A stretch of DNA of 16,723 nucleotides from an uncultured Campylobacter sp. (GTDB lineage Bacteria; Campylobacterota; Campylobacteria; Campylobacterales; Campylobacteraceae). The stretch's first letter is position 1. Each line of letters opens with the position of its first letter. Under the pieces are notes generated by a model that saw only the letters and a program-made list of their open reading frames with translations, was not told the origin of the DNA and did no database searches. The DNA lies in assembly GCF_938045595.1 (NCBI RefSeq), contig NZ_CALIBB010000115.1, positions 1-16,723 of the forward strand, written 5' to 3'. Shown piece after piece: positions 1 through 6,049 of the stretch. The position numbers were made by a program, and so were the translations under genes.

Positions 1-87
1 TGTATCTGCTGCCGTATAAGAACTAACAGCTAGCATTCCTAAAATACTGCTTGCAAAAAGTGCCACTTTAAGTTTTCTCATTCTCAA
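1..87 (-). CDS. Secreted protein, N-terminal fragment only (cut by window edge)
   Basis: The minus strand opens with a short reading frame that runs off the left edge. It encodes a basic start (RKLK), then a hydrophobic stretch (VALFASSILGMLAV) and a small-residue end (SSYTAAD), which is a classical Sec signal peptide with probable cleavage near the TAA-D residues. A strong AAGGAG ribosome site (minus strand, 95-100) lies 7 nt before a TTG codon at 87 and 13 nt before an ATG at 81; spacing favours TTG, although ATG gives the same protein minus two residues. The next gene on this strand also uses TTG. Only about 29 residues are visible, so the function is unknown. The style is that of a Gram-positive (streptococcal) exported protein rather than a Campylobacter one. 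Confidence 0.6.
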   Translation of the reverse strand, partial: MRMRKLKVALFASSILGMLAVSSYTAADT

Positions 88-111
88 TCGAAATCTCCTT
101 TATTCTTTTTT

Positions 112-138
112 ACATCTTATTATTCGGAAATAGGATGT
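112..138 (-). promoter_or_regulatory. Inverted repeat in the leader of the secreted-protein gene
   Basis: ACATCTTATT (112-121) pairs with AATAGGATGT (129-138) around a 7-nt loop; nine of ten positions match and the tenth is a G-T pair. It lies between the putative -10 (163-168) and the ribosome site (95-100), so it would be in the 5' leader of the minus-strand gene. It may be an operator or a leader hairpin. No T-run follows it in the direction that would make it a convincing terminator. Confidence 0.35.
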
Positions 139-162
139 GAAATTTTGAAAAAGGAACTATCT

Positions 163-168
163 ATTATA
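163..168 (-). promoter_or_regulatory. Putative -10 box (TATAAT) for the secreted-protein gene
   Basis: The minus strand reads TATATAATAG here, giving a perfect TATAAT about 63 bp before the ribosome site of the truncated secreted-protein gene. I see no good TTGACA partner at 17 bp, so the call rests on the -10 alone in AT-rich DNA. Confidence 0.3.
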
Positions 169-221
169 TATGTTTTTTAGTCTGACTTAAGTAAGACTTT
201 TACAAATTAATCACAATATAA

Positions 222-271
222 AATAGAGTTTGCCAATGACGCTAAGATGCAATCATCGAACAAACTCTATT
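222..271 (-). terminator. Stem-loop after the membrane-protein gene, probable terminator
   Basis: AATAGAGTTTG (222-232) is exactly repeated in inverse as CAAACTCTATT (261-271), an 11-bp stem with a 28-nt loop. It begins 16 bp past the stop of the minus-strand membrane-protein gene. On the minus strand the stem is followed by TTTATATT, an imperfect T-rich tail. The loop itself contains a small GATG/CATC hairpin. This separates the membrane-protein gene from the next minus-strand gene. Confidence 0.55.
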
Positions 272-286
272 GTTGTAAAATAATAG

Positions 287-2098
287 TTAATCTCTGTGCC
301 TACCCATATAATTGCCTACAGTTGACAAAAAGTTTTTTAGCATTCTTGACGAACATAATTTTTCAAAAAGTACTATTCCTCCCATGCACATAAATAGGTT
401 AAATAACAGATAAGCTGATGGAGCATAGAAACCATAAATGAAAGAATCCGTATTTGGGTCAATCCATCTTGAAAACAGACTAACAATAAAAAGATTTAGA
501 ATCCCTGTTAGTAATAGAGAAGATAGTATAATTAATTTACTAAGATTATTAGCTGTGAATTGATGTCTAAAACCATCAATAATTAAGATCAAATAAGCAA
601 GAAAAGACAAGGGAAACATAAAATAGGACACAACCTGATAACATTTGATAAGCTTTTCTTGGAAATTAATATAATAATTTCTTCTTCTAAAAATACTAGC
701 ATTTAATTGCTGATAGTGATTTGAAAGACTAGTTAAATTGACATCATAATCACTGTAGGTCTTTGTGATCCCTACTGCACTTAACTGATCATTAGTTCTA
801 GGCAAGGAAGTATTCAGCATGTCTTCGTAAGAAATAAGCTCAGTCTCTGTTAAATTAGGATAATCTATATAACCTGATGATAAATTTGTATTATAGAAAT
901 GAAACATTTTATTCGTCAGATCCAGTGACATGGTCATAGATTGACTAATATCTTTCCAATGGAAGGCACCTGTTTGTGTGGAGAGATAGATACCATCGCG
1001 TTTCTTTAACCTTCCCTTTTGAAAAGCTTCCCCCAGTTCATTTGCTATAGCTTTATAAAGAGCATTGGTTTTTTTGCCATTACCATGATAATAACCCTCT
1101 TCTTCCACACCAAATCGAAAAGCCCATTGAGCAATATCTCCTTTAATATCAGTATTTTTACCAGCCCATAGACCATACGAAGCTAAAACTGTATTTCCTA
1201 CTGTTCGTAAACTCGGACTTGCTTTAATAGCTAATTCGAAAGCCTTTCGTGACGCCCAAACATTACTGTCAGTTGTTTGATTATCTTCAATTTTATAAAT
1301 GAGACTCATAGCTTTTGCTGCAGCTGTATCAGAGCGATCATTAACACCCCATATGCCATAATAGCTATAGTTAATAGCTGAGACCCAAACATTACTAACA
1401 ACTATACCAATTAAAGGTAATAATACAAGGACACTCCTTAATAAAATTTCATGTAGATCCTTTTTATAAAGAATAACAATTGTTATAATAATTGTTATAG
1501 CAGCAACTAATATAAAAGGTAAAATCCAAATAGAATCTTCCCGCAATGTCCAAAAATACATGATAGAAAAGAAAGCTAAAATAGTCCACGGTAAAAACAA
1601 AGATAATCTATTGCGACGTCTTATAAAGATAGCAATGTAACTAGATATAATAAGTAACAGAACCCATGGAACCAGTGCATTACGATAAATGCGATAAAAA
1701 GCACCATGATTGATAGGCGTAAAAATAATAACAAAAAAGATAAGCAACAGTAATTTTTTACTTTTTACTACAGGCTGAATGGCCTTTATAAAACTAAAAC
1801 TAGACAGACTGATTAACAAGCCATAAAGTACGCTATAAGGGATATTTAACAGCTGAGTTAGAGCAAGAAAAAGAGGGTAGCCTACATTTTTAGTCATTGA
1901 AATATAAGAATAAGTTTTACCCAACCAATTTCCTGAAGCAATTGAAATAGCATTTTTAAGCTGCAGTAAATCATCATAACCTGTATTAGCATCCAACTCC
2001 CATGGAGCACTTCTCAATAAGGCTATTCGAAAAATTCCAATAAAACATAATATAATATAAAATAGAGTACTTTTTTTAATAGTCACATTCTTATTCAA
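287..2098 (-). CDS. Polytopic membrane protein, GT-C glycosyltransferase-like (streptococcal type)
   Basis: A 603-residue integral membrane protein. Visible layout: TM segment at about 11-30; a first extracytoplasmic loop with acidic GYDD (40-43) and a conserved-looking GNWLG; hydrophobic clusters at about 75-105, 116-130, 141-160, 167-184, 190-211 and 218-240; a large soluble loop at about 245-480; three TM segments at about 485-505, 518-540 and 553-580; and a basic C-terminus. An acidic pair in the first outer loop plus a LREDSIW motif (185-191) suits GT-C-fold enzymes, which transfer sugars from lipid-phosphate donors to envelope polymers. The start is TTG, supported by AGGGAG 10 nt upstream. 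Low GC, the ribosome-site style and protein character resemble oral streptococci, unlike everything from about 2.2 kb onward. The donor and acceptor cannot be predicted, and it could instead be a non-catalytic polysaccharide-export or assembly protein. Confidence 0.7.
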   Translation of the reverse strand: MNKNVTIKKSTLFYIILCFIGIFRIALLRSAPWELDANTGYDDLLQLKNAISIASGNWLGKTYSYISMTKNVGYPLFLALTQLLNIPYSVLYGLLISLSSFSFIKAIQPVVKSKKLLLLIFFVIIFTPINHGAFYRIYRNALVPWVLLLIISSYIAIFIRRRNRLSLFLPWTILAFFSIMYFWTLREDSIWILPFILVAAITIIITIVILYKKDLHEILLRSVLVLLPLIGIVVSNVWVSAINYSYYGIWGVNDRSDTAAAKAMSLIYKIEDNQTTDSNVWASRKAFELAIKASPSLRTVGNTVLASYGLWAGKNTDIKGDIAQWAFRFGVEEEGYYHGNGKKTNALYKAIANELGEAFQKGRLKKRDGIYLSTQTGAFHWKDISQSMTMSLDLTNKMFHFYNTNLSSGYIDYPNLTETELISYEDMLNTSLPRTNDQLSAVGITKTYSDYDVNLTSLSNHYQQLNASIFRRRNYYINFQEKLIKCYQVVSYFMFPLSFLAYLILIIDGFRHQFTANNLSKLIILSSLLLTGILNLFIVSLFSRWIDPNTDSFIYGFYAPSAYLLFNLFMCMGGIVLFEKLCSSRMLKNFLSTVGNYMGRHRD

Positions 2099-2209
2099 TT
2101 AGACCAATCTCCCTCTTTTTTATCTACATAAAATTCTAAAAATTTAAAATTTCAGCAACACAGACTCTATATAAAATTATTTTTCCCCTTTTTTAAATTT
2201 GTTTTTTAC

Positions 2210-2215
2210 ATTATA
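2210..2215 (-). promoter_or_regulatory. Putative -10 box for the membrane-protein gene
   Basis: The minus strand reads ACTATAATG here, a perfect TATAAT about 95 bp before the AGGGAG ribosome site. A TTTACA lies upstream on the same strand at a 19-bp spacing, longer than ideal. A plausible vegetative promoter, but weakly supported. Confidence 0.3.
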
Positions 2216-2225
2216 GTAAGGGAGG

Positions 2226-2363
2226 GCGAGATTTTGTAAAAGCTTAAACTTTTTATGTAACTTTTACTTAATTGAATTAATGGCGATGACGATTTTATTT
2301 TATGACTATTTTATTATATAAAGCTTAAAAATAAAAGCTAATTATTAGCGAGATTTTGTAAAA
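2226..2363. repeat. Pair of 16-bp direct repeats GCGAGATTTTGTAAAA
   Basis: Exact copies occupy 2226-2241 and 2348-2363, 122 bp apart start to start, upstream of the integrase gene. Each copy contains the shorter palindromic-looking core TTTTGTAAAA. They could be arm-type binding sites for the neighbouring recombinase, a regulator's binding sites, or a residue of a duplication. Nothing in the sequence decides among these. Confidence 0.6.
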
Positions 2364-2517
2364 AATTGCTTTTCTTAATTGCCTTTTTGCTCTTTTTAAG
2401 ATTTTCAAGTTCCATAAAATCGCACTTTAAGTAAAAAATTTTTATTTCAAAAAATTTCAACCTTAAAGATAGTGCTTTTTCGCTTACTTTTAATTAAATT
2501 TTGATAAAGTTACTTAT

Positions 2518-3672
2518 ATGAAAAATTTGGAAAAAAATAAGAATATCTATGTGCAACACGGACGTTTTTATATTGACTGCCAAAAGGATGGCATTAGAAT
2601 TCGCCGCACTACGGGTCTTAAAAAATCGCCTTTGGCGTTTGATTTCGTTCGTAAAAATTATGATTTATTTCTAGGCTCTAAATCCGATATCGCGGAGGCC
2701 AGACGCCGGTATCGCGAGCTTGAGGACTTGCAGACCGACAGGCTTCTTAGAAAGGGGGAGAAAGGCACCGGCGCTATTAAAAATTCTAGTGAGTTTAGTT
2801 TTGATGGCGTAATCGATCGTCTCCTTGCCGAGAAGTCCTTTTTAAAGGATAAAACTAGGCGGCTTTACGTAATTATGAGCCATACGATCACGGAATTTTT
2901 AAGCTCTAATAGTATTTTCTACTTAGCCGACTTTGAGAGGCACCACAGCGTAGAATTCGTTAAATTTTGTAAGAGCAAAGGCTTAAAGGATAGCTCTATT
3001 AGCGGCTATTGCTCTTTTTTCAAGATGATTTTTCGATACGCCGTAAGTAATGACATAATCTCCAAAAATCCGTTTTTTATTCCTAGATTTAAGCAACATC
3101 TCGATGAATTAGAGGACGAAAAATTTCCGCCGTTTAGCCTTGATGAAATTTTAGAGCTCATTAAAAATGCCGACGACGAGTTGCGGTTATTTCTAGTCGT
3201 AGCGTTCTTTACCGGCGCCCGAACCGGTGAAATTTTAGCTCTTACTTTCGGCGATCTCGACTTTGAAAATAGGCAAATCCGGATAAATAAAACGCTTTCG
3301 GACGTCGGCATTGTGGATTCACCCAAAACTAAGTCCAGTAATCGTACGATCGATATGCTGCAAATCGTCTATAATGAGCTTATAAAGCTTGATAGCAGCG
3401 ACAAAAGCCGGCGAATTTTTAGGCTTTCTCGGTCTATGATGCGGCTTAAATTTAATGATCTGCAAGCAAAACTTGGCTATAATATCCGCAGGCTTTACGA
3501 TACCAGGCACTCCTTCGCTTCCGTAATGCTAAGTCGCGGCGAGGAGCCTATGTGGGTGGGTTGCAAAATGATGGGCCATAAGGATTTGAACGAGACTTAT
3601 CGCTCTTATGCTAAATATCTGCCGAAAGAAGTTAAACAAAGGGCGGTTTTTTTAAATGATATTGTCATTTAA
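2518..3672 (+). CDS. Tyrosine recombinase / phage-type integrase
   Basis: A 384-residue site-specific recombinase that would cut and rejoin DNA through a catalytic tyrosine. The N-terminal part (about 1-75) resembles the arm-binding/AP2-like start of phage integrases (RFYIDCQKDGIRIRRTTGL). A core-binding SAM-like domain spans about 95-190 and the catalytic domain about 205-375. Catalytic residues seen: Arg235 in GARTGE, Lys270 or Lys272 in SPKTKSSNR, Arg330 in YDTRHSFAS, His354 in MGHKD, and nucleophile Tyr364 in RSYAKY. The usual first His of the HxxR box is Tyr327, a known variant among phage-type integrases. Length and motifs are complete, so it is probably active. No Shine-Dalgarno stands before the ATG, so translation may be weak or leaderless. 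No excisionase, relaxase or tRNA attachment site is visible. Confidence 0.93.
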   Translation: MKNLEKNKNIYVQHGRFYIDCQKDGIRIRRTTGLKKSPLAFDFVRKNYDLFLGSKSDIAEARRRYRELEDLQTDRLLRKGEKGTGAIKNSSEFSFDGVIDRLLAEKSFLKDKTRRLYVIMSHTITEFLSSNSIFYLADFERHHSVEFVKFCKSKGLKDSSISGYCSFFKMIFRYAVSNDIISKNPFFIPRFKQHLDELEDEKFPPFSLDEILELIKNADDELRLFLVVAFFTGARTGEILALTFGDLDFENRQIRINKTLSDVGIVDSPKTKSSNRTIDMLQIVYNELIKLDSSDKSRRIFRLSRSMMRLKFNDLQAKLGYNIRRLYDTRHSFASVMLSRGEEPMWVGCKMMGHKDLNETYRSYAKYLPKEVKQRAVFLNDIVI

Positions 3673-3999
3673 AATTTAATATTAGGCATCTTATTTTGAA
3701 AAATATGTTATAATAAGACTAAATTTTACTAAAAATAGATTAAAATTTTACTTCTTTTAATGCGTAAAAACGCCGTTTTTACGGCACTGCGACTTATAAA
3801 ATTTAAGCTGATTTGATGTGCATTTCGCGCCGAACGTGGCTTTGAAATTTAACGCGTGAGCTATGTATTTGACTTGCGATGCGAGCTCAAGCGCGCAATT
3901 TTCGGGTCCTATTTGCAAACTAGACGAAATTTTTGGCACGGTAAAAGTAAAATTTAACCACACAACGCGGTAAAATTTAAAGAAATTCAGGGAACGAAA
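3673..3999. other. Intergenic region with possible repeat-derived sequence
   Basis: A 327-bp gap. The first 80 bp are AT-rich. From 3757 to 3963 the minus strand has an open frame of 68 codons beginning MWLNFTFTVPK and ending in CRKNGVFTH, with no clear ribosome site before it; I do not call it a gene. Its style (frequent AAATTT words, Cys-rich tail) resembles the short translated dispersed repeats seen in oral Campylobacter genomes, but that is from memory and unverified. Confidence 0.4.
3763..3783. repeat. Perfect 9-bp stem inverted repeat (CGTAAAAAC / GTTTTTACG)
   Basis: CGTAAAAAC (3763-3771) and GTTTTTACG (3775-3783) form a tight stem with a 3-nt loop about 90 bp after the integrase stop. 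No run of T follows on either strand, so it is a weak terminator candidate. It may instead be the end of the repeat-like segment that follows. Confidence 0.45.
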
Positions 4000-4635
4000 A
4001 TGGGAAAATCGGCTCTTGTACTAGGCGCTACGGGCGTCGTGGGCAGGGAGCTGGTACGCGAGCTTTGCGAGAGCTCGGGTTACGATGAGGTAGAAGTATG
4101 GACGCGCCGCGAGATAGGCTTTTGCCGTCCTAAGCTTCGCGCGCGGATCATTGATTTTGAGAGGATATCAGATATCGCGCCGCATAAATTTGACTAAATT
4201 TTTTGCGCGTTGGGCACGACGATGAAGCAGGCGGGCTCGCGCGAGGCATTTTTGCGCGTGGATGTGGACTACGTCTATGCAGCGGCGAAGTGGGGCAAAG
4301 CGGCGGGCGTACGGCGCTTCGTGCTCGTATCATCTCTGGGCGCGAACGAGGGCTCGCTAAGCTTTTGCCTGCGCGCCAAAGAGCAGGTTGAGCGGCGCGT
4401 GAGCGAGCTTGGTTTTGATAGCCTTCAGATCGCTCATCCGCCGTTAATCTTGGGCGAGAGGTCGGATGCTCGCCCGCTAGAACGGCTTGCGGCGGCGGTT
4501 TTTAAACTGTTGCCCGCCTGCGTGTTCGGTAAATTTGGACCGCTTAGCGGCGCAAGTAGTGTCCGCGCGATGATAAATGCGGCTCGCAGCGACGCCCGCG
4601 GCGTGCAAATCTATGAGCCGCGGGAATTTCTATAA
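4000..4635 (+). pseudogene. NAD(P)-binding Rossmann-fold reductase (YbjT/HTATIP2-like), broken by in-frame TAA
   Basis: Two open stretches in the same frame (4000-4197 and 4198-4635) together make one protein of about 211 residues. The first half starts with a dinucleotide-binding motif, LVLGATGVVGRELV, after a plausible AGGGA ribosome site. The second carries FCALGTTMKQAGSREAF, VDYVYAAAKWGKAAGVRRFVLVSSLGA and the LGFDSLQIAHPPLILGE segment typical of atypical short-chain dehydrogenases of the NmrA/YbjT/HTATIP2 kind, then a normal C-terminus. The only defect seen is TAA at 4195-4197, between HKFD and IFCALGTT, where relatives have an ordinary residue; one change from GAA would produce it. The rest is undecayed, so the lesion is recent or a sequencing error. 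The product, if made, would be a 65-residue fragment. Substrate unknown. Confidence 0.8.
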
Positions 4636-4664
4636 ATCGCGGGTGGAATTTCGGCGCAAAGGCG

Positions 4665-4693
4665 GGGCTTGGGTTAAATTTAAAACCAAGCCC
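4665..4693. terminator. Stem-loop between converging genes, possible terminator
   Basis: GGGCTTGG (4665-4672) pairs with CCAAGCCC (4686-4693) around a 13-nt AT-rich loop. It lies 30 bp after the broken reductase and 120 bp after the end of the minus-strand gene that converges on it. No proper T-run follows on either side, so termination is only likely, not clear. Confidence 0.4.
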
Positions 4694-4811
4694 TAGGCGC
4701 AGCGGGTAAAATTTAAAATTTCAAGCCGAATGGGCGCGGATGAAATTTTAAAATTTTATCCACAGCCTAGCATTAAATTTAGCCGAGATGGAGCGGCTGT
4801 ATTTCGGCAGG

Positions 4812-5789
4812 CTAAAACAGCTCGCGCTTCAGCCTAAAGATGCGCCTATAAATCGCGCTGTCTAGCTCGCCGCCGCTAAGAAAATCCAAATGATCCTGCC
4901 GCATCGCCTCATCCATAGCATAAAATGGCGAAGCGGGCAACAGGCTCTCAAACAAAGACGCACCGCCGCAAAACGCGCATCCACCGTCTCCGCCTTTGAA
5001 ATACGCAGGCGCGCTAACGATCTCCACGGCGTAGGGATCGTAAGCGATAAACAGCCCGAATAAATTTGGCTCAAATAGCGAAAATTTCGGGCTCTTGGGT
5101 TGCTGCGCGTGTGGCAGAGCAACCTCGCTCGGATCGGGTTCGTCGCCGAAACGCCAAAGCGTGCGCGCTCCGCATCCCGCCAGATACTCCCACTCATCCT
5201 CGCTAGGCAGGCTAAATCCGTCCTTTTGCAAGCTCGCCTCAAGCTCCTCGTGCGTCACGTCTCTAAACAAAAACGCTCGAATTTTGCCCTCCTCGCGCAC
5301 CAGCTTTAGCGCGCCGCTAAGGATTAGCACCGAGGAGCTTTTGTATTCGCCGCGCAAAAACCGCTCTATATCGCGCTCGTAAGCCTCAAGCCTCTCATCT
5401 TCCGCGCCGACCTCGAACCAGCTAAGCTCGCTCGCTTCGCGTTCAGCCAGCATCGCTGGAATTTTAGCGCGGCGAAGCGGCGAGGTCTGCTGCACGACGT
5501 ATTCGCGCAGACTCTGCTCGCCGCCGCAAAACTCGCACCGCTCTTTGATTTTCGCCGCCGAAATTTCATCCAAAACGGCGAAATCATCCCATCCGAGCAC
5601 CGGCTCGCCGCTTGGAATAAAAACGAATTCGCTCCCTTTAAAATCGAAAACGCCCGTCTCGAAGCTCTCGCCGCCGCACCTAAACGTAGTCAAATTTAAA
5701 AATTTAAACTGCGGATGCGTGGCTGAAATTTTAAGCATCAAATTTTGCTTTTCGCTAGGATTTAGTGTTTCAAATTCCTCTTTATTCAT
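4812..5789 (-). CDS. Divergent formylglycine-generating-enzyme (SUMF1)-like protein, function unknown
   Basis: A 325-residue soluble protein with no signal peptide. Parts match the order of the FGE-sulfatase/SUMF1 domain: FVFIPSGEPVLGWD (55-68) resembles the FVLIPGG..MGSD start, LPSEDEWEYLAG...LWRFGDE (194-217) the LPTEAEWEYAAR...YPWGDE block, and NLFGLFIAYDPYAVEIV (242-258) the NxFGLYDMxGNVWEWV block, followed by GGDGGC (266-271). It has two similar motifs, CEFCGG (85-90) and CAFCGG (271-276), suggesting a metal or thiol site not typical of the family. The usual C-terminal R..SR..GFR end is absent. Start ATG is well supported by AGGAG six nt upstream. It is divergent from the first AssT gene. 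AssT does not need formylglycine, so a link is not implied. Homology is by motif reading only. Confidence 0.55.
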   Translation of the reverse strand: MNKEEFETLNPSEKQNLMLKISATHPQFKFLNLTTFRCGGESFETGVFDFKGSEFVFIPSGEPVLGWDDFAVLDEISAAKIKERCEFCGGEQSLREYVVQQTSPLRRAKIPAMLAEREASELSWFEVGAEDERLEAYERDIERFLRGEYKSSSVLILSGALKLVREEGKIRAFLFRDVTHEELEASLQKDGFSLPSEDEWEYLAGCGARTLWRFGDEPDPSEVALPHAQQPKSPKFSLFEPNLFGLFIAYDPYAVEIVSAPAYFKGGDGGCAFCGGASLFESLLPASPFYAMDEAMRQDHLDFLSGGELDSAIYRRIFRLKRELF

Positions 5790-5847
5790 CTGCCGCTCCT
5801 TGGTTAAATTTGACGAATTTTAGCAGATGCGCGAGTAAAAACGGATT

Positions 5848-5866
5848 AAGCGGTGAAATTCCGCTT
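5848..5866. promoter_or_regulatory. Inverted repeat in the divergent promoter region
   Basis: AAGCGG (5848-5853) and CCGCTT (5861-5866) flank a 7-nt spacer, with a near-match extending one more base each side. It lies between two divergently transcribed genes, about 60 bp before the start of one and 60 bp before the putative -10 of the other, so an operator is more likely than a terminator. Confidence 0.3.
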
Positions 5867-5927
5867 TAGGTTTTGCGCCTCGTCCGCGCATGGGCTTGCA
5901 AAATTTCGCTCTGCCGCGAAATTGCGA

Positions 5928-5933
5928 TATAAT
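5928..5933 (+). promoter_or_regulatory. Putative -10 box (TATAAT) of the first assT
   Basis: GCGATATAATGG gives a perfect TATAAT, placing the transcript start near 5940 and leaving a leader of about 110 nt before the first AssT gene. AT-rich upstream DNA without a clear -35 is normal for sigma-70 promoters of Campylobacter. Confidence 0.5.
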
Positions 5934-6049
5934 GGCTAAAGAAATTTAAAGCGCCAGGGCTGGCCGTTTAAGCAAGCCTTTATGCGGGCGCGATTTTGAA
6001 GCGATTTTTGCGTAGTAAAATTCAATAAATTTACCCAAAAGGAGCGAAT

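Larger units (their letters stand above)
2101..2517. other. AT-rich junction between foreign-looking segment and integrase
   Basis: About 417 bp without a gene. The left part (to roughly 2215) still holds the ribosome site and a possible TATAAT of the minus-strand membrane-protein gene. From about 2220 rightwards the sequence changes to runs such as GCGAGATTTTGTAAAA and AAAATTT words. It carries a 16-bp direct repeat and several AAGCTTAAA/AAAGCTAA words. I cannot place the exact junction. No tRNA was found, so no integration target is identified here. Confidence 0.5.

Noticed and set aside
2226..2363. Direct repeats read as attL/attR of an integrated element
   Set aside because: Only 122 bp apart, with no room for cargo between them; at most arm sites or one end of an element.
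3006..3326. Minus-strand frame of 106 codons inside the integrase
   Set aside because: Antisense to conserved integrase motifs; Ser/Arg-rich shadow.
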